A stretch of 15,833 bases of DNA from assembly GCA_039028335.1 (NCBI GenBank), contig JBCCIF010000066.1, positions 1 to 15,833 on the forward strand, written 5' to 3'. The stretch is from JABDKJ01 sp039028335 (lineage in GTDB: Bacteria; Bacteroidota; Bacteroidia; Flavobacteriales_D; JABDKJ01). A model generated the notes under the pieces. The model had not been told where the DNA came from. It did not search any database and saw nothing but the letters and a program-made list of their open reading frames with translations. Positions within the stretch are counted from its first letter, which is position 1. The number at the start of each line of letters is the position of its first letter. The position numbers were made by a program, and so were the translations under genes. Shown piece by piece: positions 1 to 5,902 of this stretch.

Positions 1-234
1 ATTTTTGTATTCAATACTCGTGGTGTCATAATTACTATTAAGCTCATATATTAAGATAGTATTAGGCAAGCTATCAATATAAAAAACACTTTCTAAATTA
101 AGACTGCCAGAAGAGTCCATGGAAAATTCTTTGTATCCCTCAAACCCTTCTTTTAGCAGTAAACTAATATTCGGATATTGGCTGTAAAAATGATTGGATA
201 GGATAAAAAATGTTATGATAGTTATTAGTCTCAT
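1..234 (-). CDS. Secreted protein, N-terminal part only (cut by window edge)
   Basis: On the minus strand an ATG at 234 opens a frame that stays open for 78 codons to the window edge, so the C-terminus is missing. The protein starts MRLITIITFFILS, a hydrophobic export signal with probable cleavage near FYSQ (residues 16-19). The visible mature part is rich in Asn, Ser and Tyr and I recognise no domain. The start codon lies only 7 nt past the GTTAGCAT arm at 241-248 (minus-strand sense). That is the same gene-after-site spacing seen in the three genes to the right, so it is probably another cassette cargo gene. The gene is real with fair confidence; its function is unknown. Confidence 0.6.
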   Translation of the reverse strand, partial: MRLITIITFFILSNHFYSQYPNISLLLKEGFEGYKEFSMDSSGSLNLESVFYIDSLPNTILIYELNSNYDTTSIEYKN

Positions 235-240
235 TTATGA

Positions 241-442
241 ATGCTAACGGTATCGTGTATGAAACGTAGCGTGTAAAAAGACGCTAACTTTTCGGGTTTA
301 ACACAGAGTCGAATTTTTATATTTTGTTTTTAATTCTTCCCTTTTTTAAAACCAAATTAAAAATTTGGCGATCCTTGTAAATATGTACGAACCTTTTGGT
401 TTATCACTTATTAACTATTTTTTATACACCGTGTTGTAATGC
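241..442 (-). repeat. attC-like cassette boundary A (long form)
   Basis: Structured spacer between the edge gene and the DUF1493-like gene. Its right end GTTGTAATGC (433-442) is the exact reverse complement of GCATTACAAC at 913-922, on the other side of the neighbouring gene. Its left end contains ATGCTAAC (241-248). Inner arms CGTGTAT (254-260) and ATACACCG (424-431) pair imperfectly. Further hairpins lie inside: TAGCGT/ACGCTA (267-272/281-286) and CCAAATT/AATTTGG (352-358/362-368). At about 200 bp it is much longer than boundaries B and C (about 60 bp each), but within the size range reported for large attC sites. Calling it a recombination site is inference from the arm pattern. Confidence 0.6.
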
Positions 443-444
443 GT

Positions 445-894
445 TTATTTTGCAAGTTCTATTCTACATTCATTTCTAAGACAAAACTCACCTTTTAGTT
501 TGCTTGAAATTAAGTCACCAAATGTCAAATCCTTTTTCTTATTTGTTTTATCATAGAGAATATTATCAATTTGGTAATATGTATTGAATGAAATAAATTT
601 TATAATCAAGCTGTTTATTATCAATAATGGCAATTTTAAAAGTCCTAGAATCAGGTTTTTGAACCCGATGAATTCTCCCTCAGAATCGAAATGTTTATCA
701 TATTCGAATTTTTCAAAATTCAGGTTATATTTTTCAACAAATTCAATCAGTAAGAAATAATTGTCATCTCCCCATAATTTTAAGTCATCAACAATTTTAG
801 TATTCAGGCTATTTATTTTCTCTCCAGAAGCGTGTTCAAGAAATTTTTTAACCTCCAAATAAGCATCTTCTATTTCAGTGTATTTAAATTTCAT
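445..894 (-). CDS. DUF1493-like small protein, cassette cargo
   Basis: A 149-residue, Lys- and Asn-rich, AT-rich gene starting ATG at 894. Residues about 30-75 (DDLKLWGDDNYFLLIEF, then NFEKFEYDKHF) and the late segment DLTFGDLISSKLKGEF match my memory of the DUF1493 family (small acyl-carrier-like enterobacterial proteins of unknown role). In that family a DDL.l.GDD block is followed by an F..Y/F segment and a terminal LT..DL motif. Between them, residues about 78-104 form a hydrophobic stretch (LILGLLKLPLLIINSLIIKF) that looks like a membrane or buried hairpin. No signal peptide. The gene sits alone between boundaries A and B and starts 18 nt from the arm at 913-922. Family assignment is by eye and moderate; function is unknown. 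Confidence 0.6.
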   Translation of the reverse strand: MKFKYTEIEDAYLEVKKFLEHASGEKINSLNTKIVDDLKLWGDDNYFLLIEFVEKYNLNFEKFEYDKHFDSEGEFIGFKNLILGLLKLPLLIINSLIIKFISFNTYYQIDNILYDKTNKKKDLTFGDLISSKLKGEFCLRNECRIELAK

Positions 895-912
895 ATTTAC
901 GATTTTGGTAAT

Positions 913-971
913 GCATTACAACGTTTAGTGTAATATGCGTTTTAATGCATTTTTACACAGTGTTGTGGCAC
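913..971 (-). repeat. attC-like cassette boundary B
   Basis: A 59-bp spacer with nested imperfect symmetry. The outer arms are GCATTACAAC (913-922) and GTTGTGGCAC (962-971), which pair with each other only over ACAAC/GTTGT. Each instead matches perfectly the far end of the gene beside it: 433-442 for the left arm and 1672-1681 for the right arm. Inside are GTGTAA/TTACAC (928-933/953-958) and ATGC/GCAT (935-938/947-950) around a T-rich loop. The spacers between outer and inner arms differ in length (5 versus 3 nt), as in folded attC sites. The loop region resembles that of boundary C. Confidence 0.7.
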
Positions 972-988
972 GTTTTCTTTTTTCATTT

Positions 989-1654
989 TTAGAATTTCCA
1001 CCAAGGTTTCTTTGCTTTCTCCTCTTTGTCCACTTGGATGCTTGGTGTCTCTCGTTTGTCGGGTTGGGTTGGCTGTGTCGCTTGGTTAAGTTCATCTTGC
1101 ATTTGGTCACTGTAACCCAACTCCTTTACCGTAAATGTTGTCTGTGTGTCGCTTACCTCAAAGTCAACCCCAAACTTGTTTGCCAAGTTGATTATGTCGT
1201 CAATGAAGATGCTCTCATTGATGTTTAGTCCTTTTTCCTCTGGTAAGGGGTCGCCAATGTTCTCTGCAATTTGTCCATCCACCGCAAAAAAGTGTCTTTG
1301 TTTGGTCTTGTCATATGTGGCGAACCAATATGAACCAGAGGTACTTTGCACCATGAAAGTTATAATGGGTGTGTCCAGGTCGCTTGATAGTTGGCAGATT
1401 TTGTCATCCTCTATGGTGTCAACCATTTCAGGGTCGCAAATGATTGTCCAGCCATTGTTTGTCCAAATACCTCTAATGGCAATGCTTTGGTGAGCCAAGT
1501 CAAAGTAGTTTTCAAACAAGTAGGTCGCTGTCGGCTCCCAATTGTCGTATTGCTTGTCATTGTTACGGTCAACGTAGCCAAATATCTCGAAAATTTGAGC
1601 GGTCTTGTCTAGATGGTCGCCCTTGATTGCAATTATGCTATTTGAAAGTCCCAT
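989..1654 (-). CDS. Unrecognised 221-residue soluble protein, cassette cargo
   Basis: Starts ATG at 1654 with MGLSNSIIAIKGDH and has no signal peptide or membrane segment. Residues about 1-160 look like a compact alpha/beta domain. Features include AIRGIWTNNGWTIICDPEMV (about 59-78), a segment with TSGSYWFATYDKTKQRHFF (about 105-123) and a later helix NINESIFIDDIINLANKFGVDFEV (about 144-167). The last 40 residues are Gln-, Pro-, Lys- and Glu-rich and end in KKPWWKF, suggesting a disordered tail. I do not recognise the family. The gene is alone between boundaries B and C, with its start 17 nt from the arm at 1672-1681. Cytoplasmic; role unknown. Confidence 0.75.
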   Translation of the reverse strand: MGLSNSIIAIKGDHLDKTAQIFEIFGYVDRNNDKQYDNWEPTATYLFENYFDLAHQSIAIRGIWTNNGWTIICDPEMVDTIEDDKICQLSSDLDTPIITFMVQSTSGSYWFATYDKTKQRHFFAVDGQIAENIGDPLPEEKGLNINESIFIDDIINLANKFGVDFEVSDTQTTFTVKELGYSDQMQDELNQATQPTQPDKRETPSIQVDKEEKAKKPWWKF

Positions 1655-1671
1655 TTGTCATTTTATTTAAT

Positions 1672-1731
1672 GTGCCACAACGACCGCGGCTAAAACACGT
1701 TTTTAATGTGTTTTTAGCTTTTGTTACCTGC
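1672..1731 (-). repeat. attC-like cassette boundary C
   Basis: A 60-bp spacer. Outer arms are GTGCCACAAC (1672-1681), matching 962-971, and GTTACCTGC (1723-1731), matching 2440-2448; both partners lie across a neighbouring gene. The core is a strong hairpin: GCTAAAACAC (1689-1698) pairs with GTGTTTTTAGC (1708-1718), leaving one extra T as a bulge, around a 9-nt loop. Single bulged bases of this kind mark strand choice in integron attC hairpins. On the plus strand the stem is followed by TTTT, so it might also stop transcription weakly. Confidence 0.75.
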
Positions 1732-1749
1732 CAGCCTTTTAAATTTATT

Positions 1750-2427
1750 CTAATATCCAAATTCTTCAAAGTTTGCCTTTTCCATTTCCGTCCATCTTCT
1801 CCAATATGATTTTCCCGTTGAACCTGCCCCAGCCGGGTCAATGGAAAAAAAGTCTGGTATTGCTTCAAAGCTTTTTTGAACCTTCGTCCCATTCAAAAAT
1901 TGAGTTAAACACTCTAATAGCTTGTTGAAAGAAGAGAAAACTACATCGGATAGTCCAGCTAAGTCTCCCTGGTACTCATGATCGTATACACGGATTGGAA
2001 AATCGGTTCTCCCTGAGACTCCTCTTGTATCAAATACCAATGTACCTGCATCGTTTCCTTCGTCTGCAAAAGGAATGAGGCCCATGGGAATCAATTGTTC
2101 TGGGATGTGCCAGTCCAGATTGGCCCTTAATTTTTCCAATGGTCGGGTGGGTAAAGAAGAGGGAAGTCTGATGATAGAGCAGTCTCCGTCCTCAAAAAAA
2201 TATCTCCTATGCCATTCAATGAAACTCTCTGGCAAAATCACCTTATAGTAAGATTCTATTTTCATGTAGTCTTCAACTGTAAGTGTTCCGGGTAAGAGTT
2301 TCCATTCATACCAACCATCTTCATCGATGTTAGAGTGCATCATTTCTTTCGGAACCTTATCCGTATGCACCATCTTCATTCCAGGTTCCCAATAAGAGTG
2401 GAAAAATTGTTCAATAATGTCAGTCAT
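1750..2427 (-). CDS. SUKH (SMI1/KNR4) domain protein, cassette cargo
   Basis: A 225-residue soluble protein. The SUKH core is visible in order: YYKVILPESFIEWHRRYFF (about 58-76), the DGDCSIIRLPSSLPTRPLEKL segment, then GLIPFADEGNDAGTLVFDTR (about 113-132), the usual 'l.PFA.dg.gn..l.fD' signature, and a helix with LLECLTQFLNG near residue 180. In bacteria SUKH proteins are often immunity partners of polymorphic or contact-dependent toxins, but many are solitary with unknown roles. No toxin gene is adjacent here. I chose ATG 2427. The longer frame from 2484 would read through the boundary repeat at 2440-2478, whereas 2427 leaves the 12-nt arm-to-start spacing seen in the other cassettes. Family is good; cellular role is not known. 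Confidence 0.8.
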   Translation of the reverse strand: MTDIIEQFFHSYWEPGMKMVHTDKVPKEMMHSNIDEDGWYEWKLLPGTLTVEDYMKIESYYKVILPESFIEWHRRYFFEDGDCSIIRLPSSLPTRPLEKLRANLDWHIPEQLIPMGLIPFADEGNDAGTLVFDTRGVSGRTDFPIRVYDHEYQGDLAGLSDVVFSSFNKLLECLTQFLNGTKVQKSFEAIPDFFSIDPAGAGSTGKSYWRRWTEMEKANFEEFGY

Positions 2428-2439
2428 CGATTGTTGCTT

Positions 2440-2478
2440 GCAGGTAACATCCGGATAAAATGCATTAATGCATTTTAT
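2440..2478 (-). repeat. attC-like boundary D with 24-bp palindrome; array edge
   Basis: The arm GCAGGTAAC (2440-2448) is the exact reverse complement of 1723-1731, across the SUKH gene. It is followed, after a 6-nt spacer, by a perfect 24-bp palindrome at 2455-2478 whose centre is TGCATTAATGCA. This half matches the inner part of boundaries B and C. I see no obvious second outer arm to the right. GTTTGTAAGC (2549-2558) is the only nearby candidate, and it is weak. The site is either degenerate or the last remnant at the edge of the array. Confidence 0.55.
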
Positions 2479-2740
2479 TTCCACTATATCTTTTTTTATT
2501 CAATTTATAGAATTGCAGAAATCAAAGCTATTTAACACGAAATAAATGTTTGTAAGCGTTTATAATCACTTACATAGAATACTTCTCTTCTGCTTGTTTT
2601 TCTTGCTTTAAATATAGGCTTTTAGGCTTATTTCCCAATTCAATCATTCAACCAAAAAAACAATCTTCCTGACCCTTCACACAATAAAATCATCCGATTG
2701 CCTTTTTATATCCATACAATTTGAAACCACCAAAGAGAAC
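2479..2740. other. AT-rich junction between cassette array and sigma factor gene
   Basis: No coding sequence is supported here. Visible features are a small inverted repeat TGTAAG/CTTACA (2551-2556/2569-2574) and a tandem pair of TAGGCTT (2615-2621 and 2623-2629) about 115 bp before the sigma factor start. I cannot assign a promoter with confidence. Confidence 0.4.
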
Positions 2741-3319
2741 TTGGTTACAGAAACTGGCATAAAAGAAGAACTGGCTCTCATTAAATTGGCGGTCGAAGAC
2801 CCCAAAAACTTCGAGCCCATTTATGAGAAATACTTTGAAGAGGTCTTTCGCTTCGTTCAGCGTAGAATGAATAACCTCGACCAAAGTGCAGATGTTACGC
2901 AGGAGATTTTTATCAAAGTAATGCTCAACCTGCACAAATTTGAATACAAAGGCTATCCTTTTTCTTCATGGCTCTTCCGTATCGCCTACAACGAAGTCAA
3001 TACCTTTTTTCGCAAATCGGCCCGTCAGCGCGAGATATACTACGGTCCAGAAGATTTGGCATTTCTCTTGCCCGAATTCAAAGACGAAATCGAAGAGAAG
3101 ATCGTTTTTGAGCTCAAATGGGAATCGGTGGTGCAAAGCTTCAATATCCTCAAACCCGAATTGGTCAAGCTCATCGAGTTGCGCTATATGGACAAACGCT
3201 CCTATAAAGAGATTGCCCAGATCACAGGAATGACCGAAGCCAATGCCAAAATCAAGGTCTTTCGGGCCCTGAAAAAATTGAAATCCAATATTTTAAAAGA
3301 ATACAACTTTAAAAATTGA
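2741..3319 (+). CDS. ECF-type RNA polymerase sigma factor
   Basis: A 192-residue sigma-70 family protein with only regions 2 and 4. Region 2 covers about residues 24-92: FEPIYEKYFEEVFRFVQRRM, then DVTQEIFIKVM, then the core-binding and -10 recognition part PFSSWLFRIAYNEVNTFFRK. Region 4 covers about 130-187, with the helix-turn-helix in YKEIAQITGMTEANAKIKVF. Its length is normal for the group. The frame has no upstream ATG before a stop; TTG at 2741 gives a standard N-terminus, so I take that start. No anti-sigma factor gene is recognisable next door; only a tiny ORF follows on the same strand. Its target promoters cannot be inferred from the window. Confidence 0.9.
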   Translation: MVTETGIKEELALIKLAVEDPKNFEPIYEKYFEEVFRFVQRRMNNLDQSADVTQEIFIKVMLNLHKFEYKGYPFSSWLFRIAYNEVNTFFRKSARQREIYYGPEDLAFLLPEFKDEIEEKIVFELKWESVVQSFNILKPELVKLIELRYMDKRSYKEIAQITGMTEANAKIKVFRALKKLKSNILKEYNFKN

Positions 3320-3429
3320 GCAAAAGCCTTAAATTTATGTGTAACGAAACCTGCTCTGCATCATTATATATTCGGAACGCAAGAATTTTGAAGACAATGT
3401 TCATGCCCTGGCACGGTTTTTACAAACCC

Positions 3430-3437
3430 TAATTTTG
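3430..3437 (+). promoter_or_regulatory. Candidate Bacteroidota -7 element (TAATTTTG)
   Basis: TAATTTTG matches the Bacteroidota housekeeping -7 consensus TAnnTTTG and lies 4 nt before ATG 3442. No good TTG -33 box stands 17-23 nt upstream, so the match may be chance. If it is active, the transcript would be nearly leaderless for the small ORF. Confidence 0.25.
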
Positions 3438-3441
3438 CATG

Positions 3442-3573
3442 ATGTCGAAGAAGAAATACATTCCCAAAGAAAAGGCCAGCCTTTCGAAAGAGGATATAGA
3501 GAAGAAGAAAAACTTTCAAGAAGTACTCAATAAAGTCAAGGATGAACTTAAGGGCAACTTGGCGATGATTTGA
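3442..3573 (+). CDS. Possible 43-residue Lys-rich small protein
   Basis: ATG 3442 to TGA 3573 encodes a 43-residue basic peptide beginning MSKKKYIPKEKASLSKEDIE, with a likely single amphipathic helix (residues about 15-40) and no signal or membrane segment. It lies on the same strand as the sigma factor, 122 nt downstream. A second open frame without an ATG (3345-3533, other phase) overlaps it and also reads plausibly as protein, so the choice of frame is uncertain. I recognise no family. It could be a co-regulated small protein, the remnant of a longer gene broken by a frameshift, or noncoding. Confidence 0.35.
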   Translation: MSKKKYIPKEKASLSKEDIEKKKNFQEVLNKVKDELKGNLAMI

Positions 3574-3783
3574 CGAAAAATCAAGATCAAAAATTCAGTA
3601 CCGGCCAGCCCTAGGCTGGAATATTAACAGGTCATTGGCACTTTAATTCAGTCGGTTTTCAAAAATTATAATCTTCCTATATGAGCTTTTAGCTGTTTGA
3701 CGGGTAGAGGAATTTCCATTAAAATTTCAGCTTTAGAAACGGGTTTAATTCAGAAGCAATATATTCGTGAGCAAATCATCTTT

Positions 3784-5658
3784 ATGAAGAGCTCAAGCCT
3801 ATTGACCCTATTCCTTATTCTTCTTATGGCCTGTAACCCTCAAAATATGGAGGAGGCCGAGAAAAATGCCAAAGAAAGCCCTAAAATGACCTATGTGAAC
3901 GACCCGCACAGTTATTCATTGCCCGAAGAAGCGGCTGTGACCCATCTATTTCTGGATGTAGAGGTAGACTTTGATACCAAAATCATATCGGGCACAGCCC
4001 ATTATGATATTGTCCAAAATTCGGAGACGGATAAGATCATCTTGGATGTCAATAACCTGGACATTCAAAAAATTGTATTGAACGACCGCGATGAAGTGAA
4101 ATTCAGCTTGAGCGATGCCAAGGAGTACTTCGGTTCTTCCTTAGAAATTCCCATCACTAAAGGTACGCGCAAGGTCTCCATCACTTATGCGACCGATCCG
4201 GGTGCAGAGGCCGTGCAATGGCAGCCTAAGGAACAAACAACGGGCAAGAAGCATCCTTTCTTGTTTACACAGAGTCAGGCCATCTTGGCACGAACATGGT
4301 TGCCTTGTCAAGATTCTCCAGGTGTGCGTTATACCTATGATGCACGCGTAAAAGTGCCCAATGAGCTTTTGGCCTTGATGAGTGCCAGCAACCCCACCGA
4401 AAAGAATGCAGAAGGGGTTTATGAATTCAAAATGGAACAACCCATTCCGGCTTACCTCATGGCATTGGCCGTAGGTGATTTGGTTTTTGAAAAAATAGGG
4501 GAGCGTACAGGAGTCTATGCAGAACCTGAAGTGATTGAAAAAGGCGCCTATGAATTGGCAGATATGCAAAAGATGCTCGAGTCGGCAGAAGAGCTCTATG
4601 GACCCTATAGATGGGATCAGTACGATGTATTGTTCTTGCCGCCTTCTTTTCCTTTTGGAGGAATGGAGAATCCGCGTTTGACCTTTGCTACACCTACCAT
4701 CATTGCAGGAGATCGCTCTTTGACCAGTTTGATTGCCCATGAGCTGGCGCATAGCTGGAGCGGAAACCTCGTAACCAACGCCACATGGAATGATTTCTGG
4801 TTGAACGAAGGCTTTACGGTTTATTTTGAATACCGCATCATGGAAGCCCTTTACGGGAATGATTATACGAATATGATCCGGAGCTTAGGTTGCGATGAAT
4901 TGAAGCATGAGGCCCAATCGCTTGAGCCGGGATTGACCCATCTCAAATTGGATCTGGAAGGACGCAATCCCGATGATGGCTTGACCAGTATCCCTTATGA
5001 AAAGGGACATCATTTCCTGCGTATGCTCGAGCATACTTATGGTCGTGAGGCCTTTGATAAATTCTTGACCAAGTACTTTAATGAGTTTGCATTCAAGACC
5101 ACAACAACAGAGGCTTTCCTTGAATACATGGACAAAAACATTGTGAAGCCTTTTGGCAGGGAAGTTAATGTGCAAGATTGGGTATACAGTCCTGGTTTAC
5201 CTTCTAATTTGGTAGAAATCGAATCTGATCTTTTCGAGAAAGTTGATGGACACAGAGCGGCTTGGTTATCGGGCGGTGAGGTCAATGCCATTCCCTATGC
5301 GACCTATTCAACCCATGAAAAGCTGCATTTTATTCGCGGTCTCGAAGGCCTGAGTCAAGAGCAAATGTCGGTGATCGATATCGAATTTGATTTGACCAAT
5401 TCAACCAATGCCGAAGTGCAATGCGTTTGGTATCAGAAAGCAGTTGAATCGGGCTATGACAAGGCCTATCCCGCTATGGAAGAGTTCTTGGTGACCGTAG
5501 GAAGACGAAAGTTCTTGACACCTCTTTATTCGGCTATGAAAGACCATAACGAATTGGAATTGGCCAAGAGTATTTACGATAAGGCCCGTCCTAATTATCA
5601 TGCAGTGAGTAAGAACACCATGGACGACTTATTGGGCTGGGGGAGTGAAGCTTCTTAA
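3784..5658 (+). CDS. M1 family aminopeptidase, leukotriene A4 hydrolase-like lipoprotein
   Basis: A zinc aminopeptidase that removes N-terminal residues from peptides. Start ATG 3784 gives a lipoprotein signal ending LLMAC (Cys16); the longer frame from TTG 3697 would bury this signal. The 624 residues match the leukotriene A4 hydrolase-like branch. In order: N-terminal beta domain (about 45-230) with WLPCQDSPGVRYTYDA; the substrate-binding loop GGMEN (292-296); zinc site HELAH (319-323) with the third ligand Glu342 in WLNEGF, the normal HExxH-18-E spacing; probable transition-state Tyr405 in IPYEKG; and a helical C-terminal domain. All key residues are present, so it should be active. It is membrane-anchored by lipid, in the periplasm or at the surface. 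The next gene overlaps its end by 14 nt. An epoxide hydrolase side activity is not implied. Confidence 0.95.
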   Translation: MKSSSLLTLFLILLMACNPQNMEEAEKNAKESPKMTYVNDPHSYSLPEEAAVTHLFLDVEVDFDTKIISGTAHYDIVQNSETDKIILDVNNLDIQKIVLNDRDEVKFSLSDAKEYFGSSLEIPITKGTRKVSITYATDPGAEAVQWQPKEQTTGKKHPFLFTQSQAILARTWLPCQDSPGVRYTYDARVKVPNELLALMSASNPTEKNAEGVYEFKMEQPIPAYLMALAVGDLVFEKIGERTGVYAEPEVIEKGAYELADMQKMLESAEELYGPYRWDQYDVLFLPPSFPFGGMENPRLTFATPTIIAGDRSLTSLIAHELAHSWSGNLVTNATWNDFWLNEGFTVYFEYRIMEALYGNDYTNMIRSLGCDELKHEAQSLEPGLTHLKLDLEGRNPDDGLTSIPYEKGHHFLRMLEHTYGREAFDKFLTKYFNEFAFKTTTTEAFLEYMDKNIVKPFGREVNVQDWVYSPGLPSNLVEIESDLFEKVDGHRAAWLSGGEVNAIPYATYSTHEKLHFIRGLEGLSQEQMSVIDIEFDLTNSTNAEVQCVWYQKAVESGYDKAYPAMEEFLVTVGRRKFLTPLYSAMKDHNELELAKSIYDKARPNYHAVSKNTMDDLLGWGSEAS

Positions 5659-5902
5659 GGCAGCGCTGCTCTTCTTCGTTTTAGTACTGTTATCTTGTAA
5701 TTGGGGCGTCCAATTTGAAGGTGGAAGATCTTATGATATCCATGAATATGCGGAGGATTCTACGGGCTTTTCATCGGATTCGCTCTGGATTAGGGATAGT
5801 CTGAGAGTTAAGCCTATTAAGGTAGATCCTGTTATCACGAACAGATACAAGAGTTGGTTCATTGATGAAAAGGCAGAAGAGGATTCTCTACTGGGACGCT
5901 GA
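5645..5902 (+). CDS. Small 85-residue lipoprotein
   Basis: GTG at 5645, preceded by GGGA, opens a protein beginning MKLLKAALLFFVLVLLSC, a clear lipoprotein signal with the lipidated Cys at 18. The 67-residue mature part is acidic and Ser/Asp-rich, with a paired SSDSLWIRDSLRVKP segment; I recognise no domain. The start lies inside the end of the aminopeptidase gene (14-nt overlap, different frame), so the two are probably translated together. The 3' end overlaps by 15 nt with the convergent acyltransferase gene. Function unknown; the signal peptide and operon position support it as real. Confidence 0.75.
   Translation: MKLLKAALLFFVLVLLSCNWGVQFEGGRSYDIHEYAEDSTGFSSDSLWIRDSLRVKPIKVDPVITNRYKSWFIDEKAEEDSLLGR

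Noticed and set aside
935..1612. Several plus-strand open frames opposite the unrecognised cassette gene
   Set aside because: Their translations are Leu/Val/Cys/Phe-rich antisense products, and the minus-strand frame fits the arm-to-start spacing of the neighbouring cassettes.
1689..1722. Boundary C hairpin plus TTTT as simply a plus-strand terminator
   Set aside because: No plus-strand gene ends there and the outer arms pair across neighbouring genes, which a terminator would not explain; a secondary terminator effect is still possible.
241..2478. CRISPR array or insertion-sequence ends as explanation of the left-hand repeats
   Set aside because: Arm sequences differ from unit to unit, spacing is one gene length, and no cas or transposase gene is present.
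2428..2484. Upstream ATG 2484 as start of the SUKH gene
   Set aside because: The extra 19 codons are translated boundary repeat and palindrome; ATG 2427 matches the spacing of the other cassettes.
3605..3619. Hairpin CCAGCC/GGCTGG considered as a terminator
   Set aside because: Only 6 bp with no T run after it; no support for a terminator or other named element.
3697..3783. TTG 3697 as start of the aminopeptidase
   Set aside because: It would place 29 residues before a perfect lipoprotein signal peptide that begins at ATG 3784.
4141..4752. 203-residue open frame on the minus strand inside the aminopeptidase gene
   Set aside because: Cys- and His-rich, low-quality translation fully antisense to a gene with intact catalytic motifs; a shadow frame.
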